A DNA stretch of 64,000 nucleotides, from positions 4,464,001 to 4,528,000 of the forward strand of contig NC_079517.1 of assembly GCF_000801105.2 (NCBI RefSeq). Direction: 5' to 3'. Under the pieces are notes generated by a model. The model was not told where the DNA came from and ran no database searches. It saw only the letters and a program-made list of their open reading frames with translations. This document shows positions 47,384 through 59,649 of this stretch, one piece after another (position 1 is the first letter of the stretch; every line of letters starts with the position of its first letter). The stretch is from Raphanus sativus (lineage: Eukaryota; Streptophyta; Magnoliopsida; Brassicales; Brassicaceae). Position numbers and translations under genes: made by a program.

Positions 47384-47813
47384 AAATTATCTCTAAGAAA
47401 CTCAATTATTTGGACAACTCTTTGGATGCTTTTCTTCGAGTTTGAACAAAAGCTTGAAGCCTCAAAACACGAGGCAAGTCATTGAACTTGCAATACTTGA
47501 AATTGAATGTGTTCTTATTGTTCTTCACTTTACCCATACTCAATGATCCATGCCCAATGTGTGTTTTCCATAGCATATACCATTTTATCAAGTTTTATTT
47601 GAATATGTTCTTATTGTTGTTCACTCTACGCATACTCATGAGATGATCCATACCCATTATGTGTTTTTCAAAGTACATACAATTTTATCAAGTTTATGTG
47701 CTAGTACAATCATAGTATATCACTATGTATGTTATATGTTTCCCTACATATATGAAACTTAGTTGGTATCTAAATATTGAATGGTCATAAGATAAGGTTT
47801 CTTATGATCTATC

Positions 47814-48023
47814 TTGGCGGGGTATGGGTTGATAATAAACTCGAAGCAAAGCATTGTCAGCCAAGGCTGGGTGCATGCCACATGTGTCTTCCTCTGCTTT
47901 CTCAAGAATTATATCAGATCCAATATCCGCCGTATCCACAAGAAGCTCGGCTGGGAAGAGGCTAATCCGGTGGCCACTGATTCGTCGACGTCTGCAACAG
48001 TCCAACTTGCCAACCAGGTCTAG
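47814..48023 (+). other. Coding-looking fragment of unknown origin
   Basis: The frame reads VSQGWVHATCVFLCFLKNYI then RSNIRRIHKKLGWEEANPVA and TDSSTSATVQLANQV before a stop. The base composition and hydrophilic C-terminal half look gene-derived, in contrast with the AT-rich surroundings. I recognise no family. It could be the last exon of a lost gene or cargo of a mobile element. Confidence 0.3.
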
Positions 48024-48367
48024 CTAATCTTGATTGTTGATTGTGATGAGAAAGAAAATATTTTTCTTGATTGTTGATTGTGATTGTGACAGTAGTTGAA
48101 TTGACAAATGTGAGCATTAAAAAGACAAGTCAAAAGATCTCTACATCACTGTTACAATCTATTATAATCTCCGTAATGTTATAACGAAATAAATCAAATA
48201 AATAGAACATAAATTAGCCATCTATTTTGATCTTTCATTCTCGCTTTCGTTACTTTTGAGACATCATTCTCTTTTCTTCCCAGATTTTGCTAGCTTTCTT
48301 TTTGGTTCTAGTTAGTAAAATATCAATTTGAGTATTTTTCATTGAAATTGCTCTAATAAGCTAATTG

Positions 48368-48398
48368 AGATACAATGGTGACAAAAAAAAGATACAAT
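48368..48398 (+). repeat. Micro-retroposon: GGTGACA-A7 with 9-bp TSD
   Basis: AGATACAAT at 48368-48376 and 48390-48398 flanks GGTGACAAAAAAA. The GTGACA-poly(A) end is the same as the 3' end of the 15-kb retroposon (GTTCAGTGACA then A), which ties the two together. Confidence 0.6.
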
Positions 48399-50932
48399 AA
48401 GTTCAAATACCAACTAAACTAATTACATATTTCATTTACTAAAATGATTCACATGATTCAATGTTAAGTCAATGTATCGAGAGTTGTTAGAATCGAAAGC
48501 TTCCCCTCATGATGTGTTACTAGTTTTTAAATTTTTGGATCTCTCTTAGAGACCATCAGTGACCTGTGTCTGATCCATGCGACGCATCCTCTCAGTTTCT
48601 TCCTCTTTCTTATCATTCTCGATTTTTTAAATGATTTTGAGGAAACTCTTGAGATTTGCGATAATCACACGTTTGTTGGGTACTTGATGATGATGAATGA
48701 TCATAAGATTGTGAAATTCTTTGTTTTAAGAATGTAATTTTCTTAATTTTTGTGCACTAATTCAAAACATGATTAGAAAAAGGGAATAACATTCTTAGAA
48801 TTGTTGTTTCCAAATTTGTAAATAGTATTCTATGAACAGTTTCTGTTGGGAATACAAACTTTCACGTATAATAATCAGAACAAACCCTAGTATTTCTAAA
48901 GATTTTTTTACTCTCTAGGACACTTTATGTCTTATGAATTACTCAATAAGACACTTCCTACTTGCCACACACATTATGGCTGTTGAAAGTCCTTTATATC
49001 CTTATTTTTGACTAGACCACACTAACCTAACCAGAGACAAGTAACTATGGTTTCTTTTTTTTAATTAAAATCCATTTTCTGCCAGACAAAACAAAACACG
49101 TGATTCAAAACATAGATCCATTTTCACTTTCCAAAATTTCAAAACCCTTATTTCTGTTTTCTCCATACCTCGAGAATCAAAAACGAAATCGATGAAGAAC
49201 AATGGTGAAGAAGAAATCCAGAAACTCCAATATGTGCTCTACCTTGATTTTCTATTCCCAATTTCACAGATCTGTCTGAAAAATTCAGTTTAGATTTCAA
49301 AAAAGTTAGTTCATCAGATAAGAAACCAAATCTGAGAAAAAATCATCTTTCATTTTAAAGATTTAGTCTTTCCTCTGTTATGTATAAATATAACGAATCT
49401 GTTAATTTTTTTTGGAACTGATTTTGTCTATATATGAATTGATGGAACTGATCTTGTTTGAAGGAGAACAAAAACTCTATGAGAGATTACAAGACGCTTT
49501 ACAAGTTATTCAATTATTCCACTTGTTGAATTATTCATGTTGTTTATTAATTTCTAGTGGTTAGTTTGTTGTGGATGTTAAATCTGATTCCACATTTTGA
49601 ATTACACACGAGTCCACATGTCGTTATTCATGAGTCTACATTTTTTTTTTATCATATATGTCCACATTTAACTTGTCCACAAACAAATCATCCATATCCA
49701 CAATTTGTTTTGTGCATTAGTATGTTTTCTTTCGGTTTTGAGAATGTGAACAAGTTTTGTCATGAGATCTCCATCATTTCCACTTGTTGAATTACTCCGG
49801 TTTCTTAGACTCAAGTGTGAACACTTGTCTACTGATAAGTGTAAGACTCAATGTGTATTTTTCACGTTTAAGTGTAAAACATGAACACATCTTTCTATCC
49901 ACATTTTCCATGTCCACACATTTTATATAATCTTTTAAAATATATAAAATATATATATGAAAGTAGATCTTAAAATGTAGAAAAAAGGAAATTACAATCT
50001 GCTGTGAAATTATATTTATTTTATATATATTAAATTTTAAGGAAAAGCAAATAAAAGCATTTGATAAAATGACTAATAATAAGAACTTAAAATAAGAAAA
50101 GAAGGATGTGTACATTCTTTCTCTTAACCAAACTAAAGGATAGCGATGTCAAAACACATGAGAAAGAAAAGAAAAAAGTGTACCTCCAGCGGAATGTGCC
50201 TAAACATGTCAAAAAAAGAAAAAAGTGTCTTGAAGAGTAGCTAACTCTAATATGAATCCTAACAAATCGGAACATGAGAAGGAGTTGCTACAAAAGTAAT
50301 TGAAGTTAGAAGGGTTAACATGGTAGACAAAAATTTGGGAAAAAAGTTGATTCTAAGCGGATATACAGACTTCTCATGTCTACGGTTGGAGCACTTAATG
50401 TAAGCCTGAATGATGAAGTGGCCCAACGACAAGATAGTAAAGCCCACACATCAGAAAGGCCCAGTGAATCAAGTCTCCTACGGTCGTCATCGTCTCTGAT
50501 AATACCTGTGAATAAGACAACATCCGTAGAGCTGCGTAACTAATTCGACGCTCTCTTAGCTGTGGGAGAAGGACAATAATACTTTCCAGCTGTCTTGTAT
50601 ATTTGTCACTCTTATCTGTCTTTACTATAGAATGTTCCTAGGACTCATATAAGAGTATGATGTGAGACATTGTGAAAGGTTAACGAGAATAATATCATTT
50701 CACTCCAAAAGCTCTCGGTTTTACTCTGTTACGCACACTTAAGACTGATGAAGTGGAGAACGGTCCTTCACAGATTTATTCTCCACATGACTTGGACTAG
50801 AACTTTGTCAGACAAAACAGGAGACATAACTTCGTAGTTAAAAAGATTAGATTGTTGGTGAGTGGATTTTAAACAAAAACATAACCTGGTCTTTTTATAT
50901 GGTAACATGATGATGATGATTCAACCTTGATC

Positions 50933-51118
50933 AGCAACGTGAAGGTTGTTGCTTTGGAAACCAAGTTCTTTTTTTTTGTCGACTTTGGAAACCAAGTTCT
51001 CTATAGTTGTTTTCTTGTATTGTGTAATATTATATAGAATCGCATGTGGTATACTATATGATAGTGTGATGATGTTTACAATAGTTATATTCAAGAGGAA
51101 AGAAAATTTGATCTAAAA
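50933..51118 (+). repeat. Decayed copy of the TGA4 3' flank
   Basis: AGCAACGTGAAGGTTGTTGC, GAAACCAAG, GTGGTATACTATATGATAGTGT, and GAGGAAAGAAAATTTGATC run in the same order as 46898-47045 (AGCAACGTAAAGCTTGTGGC, GAAACCCAAG, GTGGTATATTATACG, GAGGAAAGAAAAATTGATC). The copy lies 4 kb downstream in the same orientation and suggests an old tandem duplication whose coding part has been lost. Confidence 0.6.
50952..51000. repeat. Micro-retroposon: 13-bp insert with 18-bp TSD
   Basis: CTTTGGAAACCAAGTTCT at 50952-50969 and 50983-51000 flanks TTTTTTTTGTCGA. This is the clearest case, because the homologous TGA4 flank lacks the insert. Confidence 0.8.
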
Positions 51119-51369
51119 TATAAAAAAAAAATCAATAACCAAACTGAAACTTTGTTCCGTCAGAATCAATGGGATTAGTTTTTCTTCTACCTTTACAAAG
51201 GAAGGGAAAAATAATCAACAAAATATAAAACTGTAAGAACACCTGAGAATCTGAATCATCTGATCAAAACCACTGGAGAAACATAAAACCACAAAGAAAG
51301 AAAAAATGGGATGATGGATGAATAGAGATATCCATAGAGATATACAAAGGAACAAAAAAAAAACAAATC

Positions 51370-54300
51370 TCAAGAAGATAATGAGCTAAGAAGATCAAGA
51401 ACTTGTCTGATGTTAGGCCTTTCATTTACAGAGGCAATGCACCTGATTGCAATAGCAAGTGCATCCTCCATGGCCTTTGAGAATTCTTCCCCACCTGCAA
51501 TGTCTCTGTCTATGCAATCCATTCTCCTACCTTCCTGATCACACAACCTCACCCAATCCGTCAGATCAACGGCTCCTGATTGACCCGAGATTATGTCACC
51601 TGCGCTCCGTCTAGTCAGAAGCTCCATAAGTATCACTCCAAACGCATAGACATCGGATTTGAGCGTTGGAACTGGTTTAGAAGCTGATGCAAGTTCAGGA
51701 GCTGAGTAACCGAGTGCACTCATGTTTAGGATCTGTTCCGCTACACCAGAGGAACTCATCAGACGGTGAATACAGTAATCCGTTATCCGCACTGTGTTGT
51801 CAGGACTCGTGAGGATAATGTTTGTAGGCTTTAAGTTCCCGTGCGGCATCGCTCTATCGTGAAGGTAAAGAAGACACTGCGCAACTTCAACCGCAACTTT
51901 TAGTCTTTGGGTGAAAGACATTGGAGAATACCTACGAGGAGTAGTCTCTGCAGAGAAAGGCTTATCACTTTTTAGCTCGAAATAAGATTTAAAGAGACTT
52001 TATATATAAAGAGATTCTATCTAACCGTATAGATGCATGGCCAAGCTTTCTCCTCCCAAGTAATCAGAGAGAAGAAGCCTTTCTTGTTCTCTGGGACCCC
52101 AATAGTATGCTCGCAGTGGGACAATGTTTGGATGTTTCAACGAACCAATCTTTTTAGCTTCTTTCGCAAAATCTTTCTTGTGCCTCACGAGTCCAACTCT
52201 CAACCACTTCACGGTCAACATATGCCCGTTATCCAGAGTCGCTTTGTATAGTGTCCCGTGGCTGCTTCTACCTAGCACTTCTGCAGGAGCTCGTGATAGC
52301 TCCTCTGCTGTTAGCTTTAACGAGACATCCAAAAAGAAGAGTTCTCCAGCCAGACGATCGGGTGAGTAAACATCTAACATCACAGGCTGGTCGCTAAAAC
52401 GAGGCGAAGACAAAGGGGAGCCTCCTCCTGAAGAAGACTTCCGTCCAGATGCTGCGGGATAATCATCAAGGAGGTTAGGTATTGTAGTGGCGGGTAAACA
52501 CTGCTCGGTTATCTCAGCTTCAGACCCGGGTATCCCGGATAAAGACCGTGAATTCGCGGTGAGCAAGTGGTCGTTAGAGAAGCTCAGAGATGAAGACTGG
52601 TGGTGTTCAGCGTTTGAGGTGAAGTTGAGAAAGGAGGGACGAGTAGAGCGTCCGAATTTGGCGTCTCTAGTCGTGGCTCCGTTCTTCCTCCCATGAAAGT
52701 CCTTGAGCTGTGTTCGATGATAGACAAACAAAACAAAGAGAACCATAAGAGCTGCTCCAACCGAAGCGACGATGATAGCTATCTTAATGCTAAGCCTCGA
52801 ATGATTATGACGACCCGCTTTCTCATGCACAGCCAGCTCACCGTTAGAAGAACCCACTGGAGGAGTCCCACCTGGGAGACTTAGCTTGGAGTTACCAGGA
52901 TAGAACGATGAATGCGGGTAGCTTCTCAGGCTTTCAGGAATGATCCCTGATAAATCGTTGTACGACACATTGAATCTCGCCATTCCGGAAGGGAGCTTGT
53001 CAGGAATCTGACCGTTGAAATCATTGTTCGACAAGTCAAGGTACTCAAGGTCACTAAGCTTGTTGAGTTCGCTTGGAAGCTCCCCGGAGAGCTTATTATT
53101 AGCAACATTCAGCACTCTGATTCTTTCCATCGTACCTATATCTCCGGGTAACGCACCGGTCAAAGAGTTAGTCGAGAGATCAAGCAACTCCATCTGAGGA
53201 TCAGAACTTATAGCCATAAGCTCGCTAGCACCCGAACCGCGAAAAGGAATCGGCCCTTCCAAGCTATTCATAGAAAGGTTCAAACTCCTCAAGCTTGCAA
53301 AAGCGAAGAAGCTTTGCGGGATCGAGCCGCTGAACTTATTAGAGCTTAGATCAATCACGGAGAACTGAGAAGAAGCCCCTGAATCATCATCCCACAGAGA
53401 AGGCAAGCCACCGGAGACAGAGTTATTCCTGATGCTCAACACGCTCAACCTAGAAAACGTATTAGTAAAGTTCGGCAAGGCTCCCGACAAGGTGTTTGAG
53501 CTCAAGTCAAGAAACTCTGGAGTAGCCTCCCACTTTCCGACAACAGACACATCTCCTGAAAACGCGTTCCCGCTCAGATCTACCACTAAGCAGGTTTTGA
53601 AACTCGACGGAAGATCACCGGACAAGCCGTTGGAGGAAAGATTCAACAGAGTTAAAGTCGTCGAATTGATTTCACTAATTGATCCTGCACTTTGAATAAA
53701 TTAAAAAAAAAAAGAAAAAACATAAGTTCAGTTATAATTTCGCTAAAATAAAAAAAAATCAAAATATTTCAATTTCCACCTGTGAAACCGTTTTGACTGA
53801 GATCAAGCTCTCGCAACGGAATCGAGCTCTGCAGCAGCTCTCCAGGGACTGTACCGAACAGCTGGTTACGCGCGAGCCTCAAGATCCTCAACCCAGGCTG
53901 CGATCCGAAACGCGGCAGCTCGCCGTTGATCTGGTTGTTCTCTAAATCGACGACCTCGAGGCTCTTGAACGAAGCGATTGAATCGGCGGCGAAGAAACCT
54001 CCGTTCAACGCGTTGTGGCTCAGGTTCAAGTGACGGAGAGTGTTGGAGACGCTGGAGACGTTTTCGATCGATAGAGAAGACAAGCCGCCGTGGAAGCGGT
54101 TAGAGCTCAAGTCGACGAACTCGACGTTCCTCAGCTCGGGGAGAATCTCCCGGACGTCTCCCCAGAGCTCGTTCCCGCGCAAATCGAGAGATCTCAGCTG
54201 CTGGAGGTTCCGGAACCCGCCGACCGGGAACCCGCCGGAGAATTTGTTGGCGGAGAGGTTGAGGTGGTTGAGGTTCCAGAGATCCGAGATCCGACCCGGG

Positions 54301-54722
54301 ACGGGTCCGTAGAACCCGTTGTCCGACAGATCCAGGCGCTGGAGAGAGGAGATGGCTCCGAGGGAAGGGACGACCCGGCCCGAGAAGTTGTTTCCGGAGA
54401 GAGTGAGGTTGCGGAGGGAGGTTAGGCCGGTTAGGGTGCTGAATTTGAGCTCTCCTGATAAACCGAGCCGGTCTAGATTAATGGCGACGATTGAACCGGT
54501 TTGTGGGTCGCAGGAGATGCCGGGCCAGTTCTCGGGGCAAGTGGTGGGGTCGGTTAGGCTGCTCGTTGCGGACCATGAGATGCGCTGGTTGGAGGCCTCG
54601 TCGCGGATGCCTTTGCGGAACTCGAGTAGAGATCGGAGCTCAGGCTCGGTTACCGCGTTGGCGCCGAGTAGGAGGAGGAGAGAGATGAAGCAGAAAGCGA
54701 GAGTGTGGTGGAGAGGACTCAT
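51370..54722 (-). CDS. LRR receptor-like kinase with a non-canonical kinase domain (At5g10020-like, SIRK1)
   Basis: Three exons on the minus strand (54722-53780, 53684-52026, 51947-51370) give 1059 residues. A signal peptide (MSPLHHTLAFCFISLLLLLG) and LRR N-terminal cap (DPTTCPENWPGISCD) are followed by about 20 leucine-rich repeats of the LxLSxNxFxGxxP type. The membrane segment is IAIIVASVGAALMVLFVLFV, followed by a Ser-rich juxtamembrane region and a kinase domain from about residue 765. Kinase landmarks are VLGRSSHGTLYKAT (loop), HMLTVKWL (Lys), HGNLKPTNII in place of HRDxKxxN, and ITDYCIHRL in place of DFG. The catalytic Asp is therefore missing, so it is likely a pseudokinase co-receptor. 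Arabidopsis At5g10020 has been called SIRK1 and linked to sucrose-induced aquaporin regulation; I transfer that name only tentatively. A GA-rich 5' UTR lies at 54788-54810. Confidence 0.93.
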
Positions 54723-56504
54723 TTAGCCCCGGAAGAGAATGTAAAAACGGAGGATGTGAACCCTAGAGATTCATTATCTGTTGTGTGAGAGAGAGAGAGA
54801 GAGAGAGAGACAGTGAGACGGAGATTTAGGGATTGAAACTCGAAACCCTAGATTCTGGAATTTGGAAGAGGGAAGAAGAAAGAGAGAGAGAGAGAGAGTG
54901 TGTATCTGTGTGTGTGTGTGTGTGTGTGAAGAGAGAGAGAGTGTGTTCGAGGTTTTACAGAAAATATAAATTTTTATATTTTATTACTATTTATTATGGT
55001 ATGTCTTTCTCGCTAACGCAATTACAGATGAGATTTCTTTACAATTTCTTCTGTCAATCACATTAATCAATAGTTTCCACTTATAGTTTCATTTTTAAAT
55101 CGTTTTTACCAATTATGAGTTTTCTCGTATGATTTTGTTCCAAACTAGCTAACTAAAACATTTAATTTTAAAACGTACTTAGTGGGACTAGAGTCAAGAG
55201 GGCTAGATTTACGATTTAAAATTTTGGATAAAGGTATACCAAATATCTTCAATATAAATTAGAAATATATTTATATAGAAGAAAAAGAAGACATGGTGGA
55301 AGGAATATGATTAGTTTGCAGATAAGTAAAAGAAACAGACTGGAAAAGACAATGGCATGTCGTGGAGTCGTTCTGTCTTTTTTTTTTCCTTTCTTCAGAA
55401 AATTCGTACCAAACCCACCTTCTTCGTGTGACGCAACGTCGATACGTGACGGAGAAGTGCAACGCGGCAACACCGTCCTAAAACGGGACGGAGAGACAAT
55501 AACTTGGTGTGTCACTATACGATTCTTCTTGACCATCAAGTCAAAGTTTGTTTGCTATTTTAAAACTTTTTCAGTTAATTTCAGTTAAGCAATATTAGTT
55601 AATCCGAATCACATAAAGTATAAATTAACGTAGTTATATAAACATCATTTCGACAATCTTAAATAAATAATTTTTTAAACAAAACTCAATTAAAAAGTAT
55701 TTAGATTGTAAAAAAAACAGTTACATTTCATCCACCCCCCGTAAATGTATTTTAAAAGTAAGAAAAGTTCATTATTTTTAGCAGGAGGCTGATGAAGATA
55801 CATGGTTAATAATGCTCGGAAGAAATGAAATTGTTCGTTTGAAAATTTATGGCACTGTTTTACTGATTGATATATTTATTCCCACTTGGAATATGTATAC
55901 ATCAATCAAATTTGTCGCGACAAATTTTTTGATACGCAAAATATGAACATAGATCTTGAAGAGTCAATTTATTTGGTCCTTTTTAGAATGTCATTTTCTC
56001 TAATCATAAAATGAGAGATGCCAAAGTTATTCCACTGTCTACATATGCACACATTGTTATATGTCAATCTCTCTTTCTACATCATATCGGGTCCATCATA
56101 ATAAATATCATTTTGTCATTGTCGAAACTTGACAACAAGTTGAAATACCATTATTAAATACTCTGCTTTTCTTAGTATATAGTAGTATTAAACTAATCTT
56201 CTAGAATAATTAGAACATGCCATTGCGTAATAAGAAAAACTTCAAAGGTAATATTATAAATTGTTGTTTCCAAATTTCCACCGAAAAAGGTTGGTTTCCC
56301 GTGACTCTTCTAAGATCTCAAGTTATCTCTAGGAGGAGAATAAAAACTCATAAATGTAAAAAGTACATTTTGTCGTCCAAACTTGCCTTTTTTTAACTAT
56401 AAATAAAGCTCAAAAAGTTTCTGAGAAGCACCTGATTAAATATAAGTTTCACTGCTATTGAAGCGGCCAAGAAAAGCTATTCCGGGTTCTCAAGATTTGA
56501 GATA
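54723..56504. other. Spacer with GA/GT microsatellites upstream of the receptor kinase
   Basis: (GA)n at 54788-54810 and 54878-54897 and (GT)n at 54909-54927 lie in the leader or promoter of the receptor kinase. The remainder is AT-rich. Around 55307-55540 there is a GC-richer tract without a convincing frame. Confidence 0.5.
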
Positions 56505-59500
56505 TCAAAGGACTTGATGAGCCTTTCCATAGTATCTGTTGATGAACGGCGACTGCAAAATGGGCAAAAACAAGCAAACCACATTTTACATATTGACGGC
56601 TCTGTAAACAATTAACAAACCATACTAAAAAAAAAAACTGTTTTTGATTCTCTTTTGTTCTTACCTTGACGCCACTGACATCTGGTGTTTCTGGTGAAGG
56701 CTGAGGGTAGAATTTGTAGAACTTCATGCTTTGAAAAGCTTGCTTAGTATCTTCGCTCATTTCTTCTATTGCTTTCTTTCGGGCCTCTCTAGCCTGCAAG
56801 GATCGTTCCGTACGCAAAACAGTTTAATTTTAATGTTGTAGCGCACAGATATCATTCATCTCGGTTTGATTAGGTCTTTTACCTCTCGATTAGCTTTCTT
56901 TGCAGCTCGAACTTGCTCTTTGACATACTCCTGAGATAAAAAAAAAAAACAAAAGAGCTTAGACAAATCTTCAACCGTCATGAACTAGCTATTGAGTTAT
57001 ATATACATCTACACTTACTTTGAACTCATCCTTTTGCTCTGCAGATAAGGCTTCCTCTTCAATCAGTTTATCAACAAATTCCTGGAATACATAAGCAAAA
57101 ATCAATGCAAGAACACACGAGGACGGAGCGGTGCTAACATGAATACGCTCTTCAGCCAAATGAAGAAGTGATTTTCAAGTTTCATCATTACAGAAAAGCC
57201 AAAGGCACACACCTCAAGTTCGTCAAACTCCCAATCAAACTCACATACAACCTGCACAGAGAGATCATTAAAGCTTTGATTATTAAAAAAAAATACCCCA
57301 CATATTTTGTGTAAACTGTCACTTCCAGTACATTCATTACTTGCTGGGAGACTTACCGGCGGTTCAGAGGGGAACATTATTTGGACCTCAGTACTCTGTT
57401 CGAGTTCATCTTCCTTAAATGGCTGATAGAAATCTGCAAAGCGAAAAAAAAAACGAGAGATCAGATATTATTTGATAACCACATGACATAACAATGAATA
57501 AACTAATAGCATGCCAATGACATGTACTATAATGATTCTCACTCTGCAAATGTTAGATAGTATTAGTACTGAAAAACAAAACTCACATGGAAGGCAGTAC
57601 TCGTACTTCTTAACACGATCTTCCTTCATATGTCTGAGAGCAGCTCTGCACATAATATAAAGCTAAAACTGAGCACACCGAAATTGGCAGATTCATTCAA
57701 ACAATACTATCTGTATGAGAATAAAGATCTGCAATACTAAAGACCCACATCTAAAATCATGCTCCCTAACGACAAATTACTAGGCAGAGATAGCGGAACA
57801 AACGATGCAACGTGAAGCCATGTTTCATGGTCTAATGTCAATACCATATGCAATGTAACTCACAAATCCTTTCATAGCAAGTAGACATCCAGTTTTTTAA
57901 TTCTATCAGTTATCTGACATTGAGAAGAGAAGACAACACATGTTACTTACCTCCTCTGTGTACAGGTCATGACAAAAATCTGAAAGTTCATCCTATCAAC
58001 TTGTCTACCTCTGCAGTAAAATAAAGAAGCAAAGGTAATTAGCAAGTGCTAGTAAACATTCAAAAAAGAATAGTAAGCAAATGTGTTCAGATACAAGTGA
58101 ACTCATGGACTAAGAGTACCTTTTGTCAAACGGAATGTAAGGAAGCCAGTCCATTTTCATCGTCTTCATTGGAAGGATTTCCTCAATCTCTCTCTGAACC
58201 GACGTGACTCCTATCTTATCAGAAGGTGGAAAGGGTGACTCAACCTACAAATATAGCATGGATAAATTAATCACAAGAAATGATATATGATACTGAATCC
58301 AGAGATCAACGATAGCAAGCAAACATTGGCAGAGCCAGAGATTCAAACAAGAACTTACAGCAACAACGGCCGGGACAAGGACAATCTTGTTTGCGCCTTT
58401 GTAAGGGACTAACTGAGCTGTAACGATGAAAAGAAAAAATTAAAGAGTAATTATAAGTAAATTTTTAAGAAAAAAACGGAGAGCATACTGCACAGCCTGG
58501 TAGAGATTTAAGCACTTGGAAAGAACAAGATGTTATAACAAGTTTGAAGACAAGGAAACTGCCAAACATAAAAGAAACGTAGCACATACAGCTCCAACTA
58601 TCAATAACCAAAACAAGAACAAAAGCGAGAGAGACCGCTTACGTTCCGTACAGCCAAAAACAAAGACCTTCTTCCCGTGGAGCAAACCACCTTCCTCCAA
58701 TGCTTCCTAACATACAAGTGAAGAAACAAAAAATATTCAGAATCTCATCAACCTTGGAAAACTTGCAAACTAAACAATAGACAGCAAAATTGGAGAATGT
58801 AACCCAAACAACTTACTTCAAGATTTTTGAAATCCCAATTGAATTGATAAACTGCATCCAACTTGTCCCACTGCCATCACAAGTTTAACAAACGTAAGCA
58901 AAGAACAAATTGAATTTATCAATAAGAGACATTAACTACACAATATACCTCAGTTCCCACTGGAAATGCAGCCTTCCACAAACCCTCCTGAAAAGAAAAA
59001 CAAACAAGCGCACATGTACCATTAAGAAAACTAACTATCCCTTTGTTTAGAAATACAAAACACTGAAACGCTTTCAAGATACCAAGAGAACAAGATACAC
59101 TACAACATTCAATAAGAAACTTTCCCTTCAGTAACTCCATCTCACCATGACATACCATATATGGCAAAATCTGTTGAAATGATTATTCAAGAGTAAAGGC
59201 ATTACCAGATTACGCTCATCCTCGAAGTACTCAGGCTCTTCCTGTGGCTTAGCCACTCGAGCTTTCTTAGCTCTGGGAGCAGGTTTCTTCTCCTCCTTCA
59301 CTTCGACATCCTTCTTCGCTGTCCTCTTTCGCTTACCACCACCTCGACCAGCAGGTTTCTTCTTATCTACCTCTACATCCTCCTCCTCCTTTTGCTGAGA
59401 AGACGAAGCGACATCGACCTGCTTCGACGAATCAGGCTCCTCCGGTTTAACTTCCTCTTCCTGATTCTCCTTGACCTCTTCTCCGTTCTCCTCGGCGACT

Positions 59501-59649
59501 GCCTCCTTAGGCTGTTGTTGACTCTCCTCCTGCGTCGACGCCTCGAGAGACTCGGCAATCACCTCGTCGTTCTGTCTCTCCGCGACAGCAGCACCTTTGC
59601 GGCCACCTCCTGCTTTGGAGGCACCCCTTCTCTTCGCTCCTTTCTTCAT
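56505..59649 (-). CDS. HIT4: HIT4, heat-intolerance chromatin protein
   Basis: Fourteen minus-strand exons: 59649-59206, 58987-58949, 58870-58817, 58706-58643, 58417-58359, 58244-58120, 58010-57951, 57645-57587, 57433-57357, 57251-57213, 57081-57019, 56930-56883, 56793-56665 and 56552-56505. They total 435 residues, close to the Arabidopsis protein (At5g10010). The first 140 residues are a charged, disordered Lys/Glu/Ala region with AT-hook-like RGGGKRKRTAKK. The folded part follows (GLWKAAFPVGTEWDKLDAVY, QFNWDFKNLEEALEEGGLLH, VTSVQREIEEILPMKTMKMD, VDRMNFQIFVMTCTQRRAAL) and ends in a helical EEARKK-type coiled coil and INRYYGKAHQVL. HIT4 localises to heterochromatin and is needed for heat-induced chromatin decondensation and release of silencing. 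All junctions are GT-AG and in frame. Confidence 0.93.

Larger units (their letters stand above)
46795..51369. other. Long spacer between TGA4 and the receptor kinase
   Basis: 47143-47383 is bounded by inverted AGAGCATATTTATC-like ends and looks like a MITE. 47772-48020 contains a coding-looking fragment. 48360-48400 and 50952-51000 hold micro-retroposons. 50933-51118 resembles the TGA4 3' flank. Nothing else can be named. Confidence 0.45.

Noticed and set aside
54040..54726. Plus-strand ORFs of 65-135 codons over the receptor kinase
   Set aside because: They are antisense shadows of leucine-rich-repeat coding sequence.
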